Shown here one piece after another: positions 24,901-36,900 of a stretch of 64,000 nucleotides of DNA. The position numbers and the translations under genes are program-made. The stretch's first letter is position 1; every line of letters starts with the position of its first letter. Under the pieces are notes generated by a model. The model was not told where the DNA came from. It did not search any database and saw only the letters and a program-made list of their open reading frames with translations. Source of the DNA: Tubiluchus corallicola (lineage: Eukaryota; Priapulida; Priapulimorpha; Priapulimorphida; Tubiluchidae); NCBI GenBank assembly GCA_030141605.1, contig JAQGDQ010000187.1, forward strand, positions 327,501 through 391,500, given 5' to 3'.

Positions 24901-27900
24901 TTCTTTGTGTCCTGGCTTGTACGCCTATGTAAGACAATGAATAATATCTAGGTAATAACCTGTACATAACATTTACAAAGCATGGAAAATAAACAGTACA
25001 TAAAACATTTTCCAGTCCTTGCAAGAAGCAATTTCCATTCCGTAGATATTTCATTTGTTTGAAGATGGAAGCGCTCTAAATGTGGTCTAGTGTCTTTAGT
25101 GCAGGCTAATAGATTCACAATATTCGTTTCGTGCAGATAACTAGTCACAATACCGCATTTAACGCTGGTAAACAGCCCAGAAAACGAACATTTCAGTTCA
25201 GCAGTGGCCGCCATCTTGAATGCTAGTGTCCAGTCCTGTCGGCAGTTTAACCAATGTGCTGTTCAGGCTCCTAGTTGCCGAAGATGAATATTTATGACAT
25301 TTTGAAGTATTTTGACAAGATTTGACAACTCACGTTTACCTACACGAAGCTTTTTGTTGAACGTTGTTACCCATATTTTCACCCTGATATATGCCTCTTT
25401 CAGGGGTCATTTACAATAGGATGGAAATTCGCTCCATCGAAATTGTCACTGCAGCCTAGTGGGATGGGATGCTCTATTCACATACATATCGATATTTTTG
25501 TTCCCGCCCCCGCAGTGGGTGAGATATAAGACTTTAAAATGACTGAGTATTTGCATCTTGTGCGTAATGCGAGCTTAAAGACCCCCAGTAGAGCCGAAAG
25601 AGGGGGGTTTGGGACAAAAGTAAAAAAGTCATTTTGGAGAAGATAACAAGAACCAATACTGTGCAGAGTCAGATCTATTCAAACCCAGTGGTTGCTGCAT
25701 GGCTAATCCTTCAAATATAGGCAAAAAATAGAGAAAAATAGGTACTTTTTTCATGAAAATCGGCCTATGCTGTACCTCTGCTACCACGAGGAGTTGGACC
25801 AAACGGATTCACATAGTGAATGCTAGTGACTAGTGGACCTCATACCCGAACTTTGGTCCGAATCGGTTAGCTAGCCTTGTGCCGGAATTTTTCGATTTTG
25901 CATGGTCTTCTCGCGGACGCGTTCTTAATCATGAACATTTTGATATTTAATTTCTAATGACGAGTAAAATTGTTAAGTATATGTAGCAATTATATGACAA
26001 GTATTTTGAGTCATTTGCATGTTTATGTCTGGTTTGCACCTACTTCTAAACAAAGGCAGCATGTACGTTGCTGTTGGATGATCTGTCGAGTATCATTGTT
26101 ATATGTGTTTGAGCTTCTCAGCGATTTTGTTTTTTCAGGATCCTCATTTGCAAAGATTTTTTGCACACTGTGAAAAACTGGAAATGTCTGAGCCCAATGA
26201 CAGTACAGAAACTAGTAATCTTCTCAAGGTACTATAATTTTTTAGCTCAATATATATCTAAAATATTAATCATAAACGTTTTTTCATACTGATAATTTTT
26301 AAAGGAAAACCAACCCTTGAACAGCATTCATTGTATTTAATATACACTTAAAAATGTTGAAATTACTACGTAATATATGCGCATAAATTGCTTTGCTTAA
26401 AACTGCAAAGGAAATAGGTGTCACTTAATAGACTCACTGTTAATAGACTCAATCACTTAATTGACTGAAAAACACCTGAAACGGGACGCTTCTGTTCAAA
26501 CATACATAAAGCTATCAGTAATTGACTCAAATAACTCCTCACAATTGACTCAATATTTGTCCTTCAACTACTTAAAATAAGACGTTTGTATGTGCCCAAA
26601 GAACCTTTCCTACTTTTGTGTCATCTTTACTGCCCTTTTTTGCAGTATGTATGCAGAAACAATCATGTTAAGTACCGTTTTGTTTGTAAGCAGGTACCCA
26701 AAGAATTTCTGGAACTTAAACATTTAATCACTCGCCAAGCGGTTTCCTTTTGATGCTCTCCTTGCAAATCACGCTCTCAGGCTTAATCAATTAACAGTCG
26801 TAGATACAGGTACAGTAATCAGCCGGTATTCCTTGTGACTTACAAGAGTAAACATTGTACAGCAAATAAGAGCAATGTAAGTGAGCAGACGATTCAGAAC
26901 TGTTTTCGTCATGCACAACAACAGATTTTCAACGTTTTTGTAATTATGAGAACTGTGGGCCAACTTCTTCGCGAGAAAATGAAGTAGCCGACTTTGAAGG
27001 AATTTTTGTAATTTTTGCAAATAAACAGAACTTAGAAAAGTCAGTGATTTAGAAAAGTATATTTTTAATTTGTAATTAATTCACTTATATAAATTAATAT
27101 TTTAAAATATTTTTCTAATTTTTAACTGCACAAAGGAATTTAGGGATTAGTTCATTTCTAAAATTCATTAAGAACCTTTGCAATGCATAGTAAGCTGATG
27201 ACTCATGCTGCTATACCTGTAATACTACACCCACCGGTTAATAGGTTCATTCGGTTAATTGGGTCAAAACACATCGGTCCCAAAGTGAGTCTATTAAGTG
27301 GCACCTACTGTATTTGAAAAAAATGACATAAGGCTGGTGGTTAACACGAGGGCATGCATAGCAAAACTTCTGCAGTTCACTCAAAAGTTTCATTATCCTA
27401 GCTGACTAAATATTTGTGTTTAAATGTGTTTTTGTAAAAATTAGTCATTGGAGCAATTAGCAATAACTTATAAAGTGCTTACATAGCTTTAATGCATAGG
27501 ATTTTACCTCTTAATGTGCAAGTGCCATACATAAATTACCAGTTTAAGTGCAGATAAGCATTCTGCGAGTATGTAGTAATTGCCGGGCAGGTTACTAAGC
27601 TTAGAGTTAAGTTTTTGTAGTTTGTTAAAATGATTATTCTGCTACTTTGTCGGGGTTAACTAACCGAGCTTGAGGTTATTAATATTATTACAAAGTGGGC
27701 ACGAGATTATCAAAAAAAAAGTGAAGGAGTTTGCAATTCCCCACACAATTTAAATACCCTAACCCTAACCCAACCCCAACCCTAACTATAACACAAACCC
27801 TAACCTTAAGCCTAATCCGCTTCACAAACTAATTTCTTGTGTGTGGGGAATTGTAAAATTTAGCCAAAAATATTATTAATAATCTTTTGTTTAAGGTTTT

Positions 27901-30900
27901 CCGTTCTTTGTAGTTGATAATAGTAACCAAATAATGGTAATTCGTTGTCATCATTTTTCATTCAAAGTGAGCATGCCCACCACATGAAATGATCGTGAGT
28001 TTAGATAGATTTTACTAATTACATGATGCACTTATCACAATTTTATTGCTAAAATTTTCATTTTTTTCAAATATTAAAATAAGCTCAACTTCCGAAGACC
28101 TTGGCTTTTCCTTTAAACATTGTCTTCTTTTCTTGTAGAGTCTAAGCACAGCTGTGCTCTGAAACATGTTGTTTCAAGAATTTATAAGAGAAATGATTTT
28201 TAAATTTGCTCTTTTTTGGTTTATCTGTAAAATCATATTTAGCACAGAATTAATGTATGACTCATTTTTATGTAGTATCTCAGTTAATATGTATTAAACG
28301 TTTATTTTAATAACTGTAAGGGATAGTAATTAGCCATACATGTCAGAGGTGGTTTCAGTACTAACTTTCGTAAGTATTTTCTACAGCTTTCCCTATTTCT
28401 TCGTATTTGCCTGTCCTATTCATTATTTCGAAGGTGTTAGTGGTTCAAAGTACTTATGTCAAGCTATTAGTAGTTGAATTTTACTAACCACTAGTTTTGT
28501 AAAGTGTATAGAGTTCATTTATCTCAGTTAAACGGTAAGTGTTTTAACAAATTAACTCTTCATAATACAGCGAAATAATTGATTCAGATTTGTACTTTTC
28601 ACAAAGAATTTGTCATTAATTTTGTCATTGTCATTTGTCACTGTAGTATTTTATTAATGCAAATCCTAAACATTGATGATTTTTTATTACTGAGCTAAAA
28701 CTTTTTCGTTTCTGTGCTATCAGCAGTTTTACAAATCTGCTTCCTTATCTGCATCAATTATTACTTGTACTATGTAAACACAAGGTAGCCATGTTTATGC
28801 ACTACATTATGTTGAACATATAAAGGTTATTCTTTCAAACTAACATTTGGTGTCTTCTTATGGCAGAATAGTTAACAGTTCTTATTTTCTTTTTCATGTT
28901 TGCTGTGCTAAATAAATTCATAGAATAGCATTGATAGATAAATGCTGACTGCTAGTAATGGACAAAATGACTTCAGCATATTTAAGGCAGTTTCGTAATA
29001 ACAGTATTTGACTTCTGCATTTGTGATTAAAAATGAGCTTTAAAACTTTCTTTGAATTGACTCAGTAAGACCTGTTCACAATAATAAGACATGCAAAGAC
29101 ATTGGTCAATTGTAACGCTTGGAAACAAGATACTGAAGTCTGGAATCATTTTCTTCCCCTGTTTGATCAGTTCATTCGAAAACCCGCCTTTTCATGCTTA
29201 CTTGTGTTTGCATGTTTGCATAAAATAAAAACATGTTTGGGTGATTTTTAATGACTGTAATCCACAGAAGACCGATCTGAAGAGTTTGGTAGAAATGGCA
29301 ATAGGTGACTTTCAGCGTGAAGTAGCTGACTCTGTTAAGGTAAGCAAAGCAGCGTTGCCTAGCTGAGATGATTTTTTTATCTGCTGTCTCTGTGATTATA
29401 TACTAATGTGCACTTTCAGGTATTGCAAAGTCAAACCTTGTTTTTTTACAAACTTGGTGAGATAGAGGTGCTTAAATGCCTTTATATATGAGTACAGATT
29501 GATATGGCTGGTATTTGATGCAAGTTGTTATATACTAAAAGCTAACGAGTTTTTCTTCAATTAGTCAGAAAGGTAAAATCCTCGCTCTTATGCCATTGTA
29601 GAGTTTTGGCTTGCAGGATTTCAGATTGATAAAAAAGTCAGTAATCTGTCACCTGGTATTTTTCAGATGATTTATAGCATGATTTCAGATGGTTTAAGCA
29701 GTCGATGGAAGTTTAAACCAAGTGATTTACTTTTTACAGGCATTGCATGCTGTTGACGTGAGCACTTTTATCAAATTCCTTCCACCGATACTGAACCAAG
29801 TATTTCGTATATTGACCAGCACGGCCAGCGATGATGTTGCACAGAACGCAGTTAGATTACTGATTCATATTGTACATGTGATACATGTAGCTGGTAAACC
29901 CGACATCCTTAATTCTTATGTGAAGGTATGGATGATAACTTTGAATATTAAATATTGCATTAATGCATGATAATTTCTAACATTTTGTTTACATTTTTAA
30001 TGCTTGCAGGCATAAAGCAAGAATTGACAGATTCATAGTGCCTGATTGTAAGAATGTCCCTGATTTTTCATTTTCTATCTTTCGTTTTTATTTAGCAATA
30101 AATAAACACCTAGCCTAATATAATCTGCTTTAATGTAGTTATGAAGCCAAATCTGCCCAAGTTCTGAGTTACTGTGAAACATACCTGTCTTGTAAGACAC
30201 GCTTTGACAGATTCATAGTGCCTGATTGTAAGAATGTGCCTGATTTTTCGTTTTATATCTTTCGTTTTTATTTAGCAATTTGCTGTTAAATGTTTTGGGT
30301 TATATAAGAACAGAATATCACTTTTTATTCTTTGACAAACAGTACTGTCAAATAGTGGGTTGCTTCACTGTTTTAGCATGTATTTGTGACCACTCCTGAG
30401 AGCAACAACAAGAAGACAGTGCACGAAGAATTGGCAAAGAATCTTTCATCAACCCTCCGACCTGCCAATGCTGATTTGATATTGATCAATAATTTGCTAG
30501 GTCATTCGTGGTTCTTTTTTGAAATAATAATCAAGAGCATGGCACAGCATCTAATCGACACAGAGAAGATAAAGGTGTGCAGTAGTTATGTAACAGGGTT
30601 GTGTAACCTTTGCTGCATTATTATTTTAATTGATGATGCTATGTACTGTATTTGTCATGTTAAATTTAAAAATGATCAATTCATAATACAGAAAATGTGA
30701 AAGTTTCACTGAGCTTGAAATCAAACCTGAAACCTTTGCGGCACACAATCATTACTATTTTACTACTGGTTTGGCAAGTCTAGATTCACTCTTAGTGGTA
30801 CAATAACTAGTAACTAAAGCAACTTCATATTTAGAGTAGCTATTAAGTTGAATTCTGTTGATAATTCATTTCTCGATAAGTGATAACGATCTTATAAACT

Positions 30901-33900
30901 GATAATTTGTGATAAATGCCACAAAAGCTTTATGTTCTTAATTATGTTTTGTTTTTTATTAGTGTATCGGGTAAAGACAGGCATAAATTGATGTGCACTG
31001 CAGTGCATCGCTATACAATATTTTGACAGTGTTGCAAGGTGTTTATGTGATCTCAACTTCGAAATTGATTTTAAAATATTTATTCCGGGTGTAATGTAAA
31101 TTTTGTGTACACTTTGTTGTTTGATAAATTAATATTCAGTTCATTGCTGTGCAAGCTGGGGCTTCAGCCTTCAAAGGCAGAGTCTACTGCTAATTTTGAT
31201 TAGTTTTGGCAGGCTGGAACTAATTCCTGGTCATAGATATTTTCTAAGAAGAGGCATTAAGTTGACGTTGATTCACAGGCACATTCGGATCAACCCCTAC
31301 TTTATGTAATTACTTGAAAGGTAATTACTCAGTTAGCAGGTGAAACTACCCAGAAGTAATTTCCTGGTACCCCCATGGCTTGGTGCTGCTCAGCTTCGAT
31401 TGCTCAGTATACATAATTACATAGTGACTTCTTAACTGTATTTAAGTTCTATCTCCATATCTTTTAACTTTTAGTTTCCTCGCAATGAGCGGTTTCCTTC
31501 GGACTTCCAATTTCGTGTTCAAACACTGGTACAAGCACTGGTGCAGCACATCATGCAAAAGTACAAGGACAACTTACTGGAAATTAGAAGTGCCAATATC
31601 AACCTGGCCAATTTTGTTAAAGTATGTCTGTTCATATGATTCTTTTACCATTTTTATAATTCATGGCTCATTACTTGCTACACTTTAGCCAATGTTATCA
31701 GTTTACGTAGAATGTGGTTCTGTCATGGTTTTTATGTGTTTTGTGTGTTCATTTCTGTCATCTTTTACAGCGTTGCTTCACATTTATGGATCGAGGTTTC
31801 GTCATGAAATTGATCAATTTGTACATGGATAAAGTCAACCCTTCAGGGTCGAAGGTTAAAAGATCTTTATTCTTATTCTTATATGATCATGTTTTTGATT
31901 TAAGAAAACAACAGTAAATCCTACTATTTTTCTTTTCTTCACTTTGCAATTGCTGTTTTTAGTGTTTTTGTTATTTGCAGTATTTTTGGTCTTTCTGTTT
32001 CTGTTTGCTAAACTTTTGACAGTCATATTTCTTAAATATTGCTAAAGGTATTTGCATACACTTAATCATTCGTCTGAAAGTAAGTCACACATTGCTGTAG
32101 AAAATTACTTTTCTGAAAGAACTAACTATTACAATTATTGTCACTTTCTAAAAGAACTTTTATTAATACATAACTTTAATGAATTCTGGTGAAAATTCAG
32201 TACACTCTCGTCACTCTAGAAATGTAATTAACTGCTGCTAAAAGCTTGTTTTGGAAAGAAAATTTGTTTTGGTTACTTGCTTCAATCATTTTTCGTTACT
32301 GACTTACTTACCGTTGCTTTTCCTGGACATTTTTTTACACGACTAGACCTGCTTACTTATGTTGTTTTTCATATTTTAGATGCTGTTTGAGTACAAGTTT
32401 GAGTTCTTGCGCATAGTCTGTAACCATGAACATTATGTAGCACTCAATTTGCCGTTAGTCCGACCAACTGCTATTAAGAACATTAAAGGTAATTGCATCT
32501 TACTGACTAGAATTGTTTTTACGAAATATTGATTAAAAATTTATTTAATGTAATGACAAAAGATGCCAGGTGTTTGAAAGGTAACATTTGGGTTTTGAGT
32601 AAATTGTTGATGGCTTGCTAATAAATATTTTGTGTACAGGTGACACATGAGAACAGGGCTAATTATATGTGTTTTAATTGGGGAACAAATCACATTTAAA
32701 ATGAAATTCCCTTTTTAGTAAACAACCGTATTAAGAAATTATAATAATATTGTAAATTTTTCCTAGCTGATTTGGAAATAATGGAAAAGCTGGCAGGTAT
32801 GTGTATGCACGACAAGGTTGTTTAGTTTGGTTTATTTTGGTTAGTGCACTACACCCCTTTCATAATTATTAGCTGTATGGTATTTAGCTGGTCTGGTCTG
32901 CTGTAACATTTTGTTCTTAACAAAAGAATAAAACTAGTTCTTTGGGCTTTACATAATATTTTATCCATTATTTTAACCTATGGTCTTGTGCAATTTACTG
33001 CCTGTTGGGAAGCATGGATTATCACACATCATGATTGTCGTATTAAAAATTTCTATAATTGTCATTAATTGGTGCCAAAATGTAACAAACAAATTTAGAG
33101 ATCTTAAAAAAGTCTGAGCCTAATATATTAGCTAATTACATCTTGCATGATCCTTATGCTAATTTAATTAAGATTTTATTTTCACAGAAATTGTTCTAAG
33201 ATGCCTTTTATACTATACCCCTGCACTTCATTAAAATAAATTTAAATTTAATTTTTATATTTTCACTCTCAGTCAGTTAGTTTGTATCATTTAGTTTTTG
33301 TATTACTTTACATTCAACTTCATTGGCGTATATTTATTTATAATATACAAAATTACAATATGCTATGCTAGTTTTTTAGTAGATTTGTAGACCATGAATT
33401 CCAAAAATGAACTTTTGCCTGCAAATGTTAGACTTGTAATTATTATACATTGCAGAATATTACTTTGAGTTTTTTCTCACGGACGAGTTCCGAACGAAAC
33501 ATTTTCTTTCTGGGCTGCTGCTGATAGAAGTTAAGTTTGCCTTGAAAGAATACAGGGAAATTCGTAAGATGGCCATTGCTACGATTTGCAATCTCTTTGC
33601 CAAGCATGCATTTGATGACAGATATTCCAGTCGAGTAAGTCTTCTTCGAGATCTAAAACCACAAAAAATCTAAAAAGTGATTGTGTTTTGTTTTGTTTTC
33701 ACGTTTGAAATGTTTCTGATCTGTTAACTTATTACTGTTGATTTTTTGTGCCTTTGCTGCTCACATTCATTTATATATATATATTGTGATATGTATGTAT
33801 ATATATTTGTAAGAACTAAAGTCTTGTTTTAAAGACTAATGTGCTTAACCAAATACTTATATGGCCTTCAAAAACATAATTCGAACCATATAAAATTATT

Positions 33901-36900
33901 GCCTATGTTTTTTAATTTCAGCGCCAGCAATCAAAAATAGTGTCACTGTATTTGCCATTTTTGGGCATATTGTTGGAAAATGTGAACAGGTTGACCGTCA
34001 GCCAGTTACAACGGCAAGATTCAACAGCAACGACAACATCACGAATGAGCATGGTTAGCATAACATCTTTGCCAAATGGAGATGCTAGTAGTCTGAGTGA
34101 TTTGTCACGGTTACCACCTACTCCTACCAGGTAATTGTTTTGCATCCACATTTTCAATTGAGATAATGTATCTACAGTTAAAGATGGCACTAGTCACTGA
34201 ACTTTTCATGAAAGCTGAAACCAATTGCTTAACCAACAGAATTAATATCGTAAAATTAGAAAAGTATTCTTTAAATAATATTTAGTTGAAACTGTTAATT
34301 GTAACTCTGTCGCAAAACTATAATTGAATACCCTTCTAATAAACTGTTTTGTCTTGTATACTTTGTCAGAGTAGTGTTCTTGTCAAGGCATTCGTTCAGA
34401 GAGTTTGGTTCACTTAACATTGGTTAACAATGTTGCAGTCTGCAGGTATTGTTAATGGCGTATTGTTTCTAGGAACTCAATTGCTTCAGAAGCAAAAGAG
34501 AAATCGGCTTCATTACTAAGAGAGCCTCTAAACCTGACTCTTATTGCAGATGGTAAGTGTTTTCTAAAATATTTTTCTGTGATATGAGTAAATTATGAAA
34601 CAAAGGTGAACTTTGAACATATCACTGTGAACATTGGCAAAATTTTATTCCTTTTTTCGTATTATATTTTGCACATACTTGCATTATTACTACATCTAGT
34701 AATATGTTTTTCAGTTCTGACTTTGAAAGGAATGTGTTGTGTCAAATTACTTTTATTATTTTTTAAGATCTGATTTAAATACACAAAGTTTTCCCTGGAT
34801 GTTTCTTTTGAAGTTGACAGCATTTTTCCAAACACGTCTTTTGTGAATACAAGTAGTTGTCAGCTTATGACAGCTATCGATTCTGCCGAATTAGTCGTAA
34901 AATGATTCGGACGCAAGTCGGACCCGTATGTTCAAGCGGTACACTCCTACACAAGCTATAGTGTGTGTGTGTGTGCCTGCGTGCGTGCGTGTGTGGTGTG
35001 TGTGTGTGCGTGTGTTTTGTGTGTGTGCTCGCCTGTACGTGCATGTGTGGTGTGGTGTGTGTGTGTGTGCGCGTGAGTGCGTGCGTGCGTGTGTGTGTTT
35101 GTGTATGTACACTGCCTATGGAATGAATTTTTCGAAACAGAGCAATTTAAAATTAATTCGCCTAAAAAATAGAAAGAAATATGAGTTATAATTTGTTTTG
35201 CATAGTAAATTAATTATGTTCAGGCCGTAAAGTCGAGTAGTGGTAAGTTGCATAGGTCATAAGTCAATGACTGCCTGTAAATTGAATGCATTATACTGCA
35301 ACAACTGCATTGTGTTTTGACTGGCCAAGCCTAAATGGCAAATGTGTGGTAAGAATAGGTCTATATTTCGTTTTTGTAATTGCAATTATAATACTTACTT
35401 GTCAAAAAAAAATTATACTTTTTTGTGGAAAATGAGTTTTGTCTTTTTTGACTGTAATTTGCCATTAATTTCGTGTTGTATTATTATAAACAACGCAATA
35501 CGACTGCTTAAACTTGCCTTCAAATTTCCGATGACAAACTGAGTGCTGAAATGGCATTGTGGCGCTAATATTTTTACAGTTTTTTTCAAACGGGTTGTGT
35601 TTGTAAGAAATTTTGACTGTCATTATTGGAATACATGTCATCTACGCTTTATTGCATATTTATAAAATTGTAATATATGTGAATTTGTAACTTTAGTAAA
35701 CTGTGCTGTTGTATTTGCAGGAAGTGTGGTCAGCAATGCTGTTCCTGCTGTCACTAGAAGTGACTCTGACAGCAGTGGCAGCAGTACTGCTACACTGCAG
35801 GATGGTGAAGGTGAAGGATCAGAAAACAGATCTCATTCAAGGTAAGTCGATGAACCACATATGCTACGTTGTTTTAGCAAGAAATGTAGATTTGACGACA
35901 TTATTTATGTTGCTTTAGGATATAACAATTACACTAGTTTTTTAGGTATTATGAATATTTCGTCCATTATTCACGATGCTTTTGAAAGCTAGTGTTATTA
36001 GTATTATCATCAATGCTAAGTCCCCATACACAAAAAATTAGTTTATGAAGTGGATTAAGGTTAGAGCTAGGGATAGGGTTAGGGTTAGCGTATTTAAATT
36101 GTGTGGGAAATTGTAAACTCTCCTGAATTTAAAACAGGATAGATTTTTGAGAAAATATTTCTGCAAATAATTATACTTGGATGTCATTTACTATAAAGCT
36201 ACCAGTTTGAACAATTTTTTTGCTGCTTTTCCTTTGTCTTTATCAATAACACAGTTTTTTTTGGAATGGCTCGTTAAGTTTATTAACATGCTAATTGCTC
36301 ATGTCCATGGGCATTAATGCCCACTACTAATGGAGCGATGGGGCATTAGTGGCCATTAATGCCCTGTCATTCTCATTTACGACTGCAGTTGTTTAAATAA
36401 GACCTGCTTTCTGAACATTAATATGCAGAGAATACCTTTTGTCTTGGTAGTAATTTATATTAGAATATTGAATAACTATGAGAAAGTTTAGCGATGGCAA
36501 TGTCTCCAGGATATTTTTTAAGATACTGTTACAGTAACTACTCATTACAGCAAATATATGTTTTTAATTTGTAGTGAGGTAAATAATATTGTAGTACACA
36601 TTTAAGTCATTCCATATTTGCCATGTCAATGATTGTAAATAAGTTAGTGGTTGTATTACTGACAGTTGTGATCTTACTCATTTCTTTCCTGCAGTTGTTT
36701 GTTACTGTTTAACTGTTTTCTTTGGTTTTTTGTAGATCACAGTCTGTGCAGCCATCGTCGGCACATGTTATTCGATATGATAAACTTGACAGAGATGAGC
36801 AGCGGGATCTGCTCATTTGCTTTCTGTACATCTTAGAGAACATAAGTGCAGGTGATTATTTATGTGTACTAAATTGTATGAAATTAGTCTTATGTTGAGA

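Noticed and set aside
24948-25214. 88-codon minus-strand frame inside the TTAA element as a transposase
   Set aside because: Too short and without DDE or zinc-finger motifs; no adjacent frames extend it.
27755-27815. telomere (CCCTAA repeats) suggesting a chromosome end
   Set aside because: The run is short, degenerate, interstitial and bounded by inverted repeats, and a relative occurs at 36021. It belongs to a small element.
34891-35191. open frames on both strands over the GT-rich tract
   Set aside because: The products are simple His/Thr or Val/Cys runs produced by the repeat.
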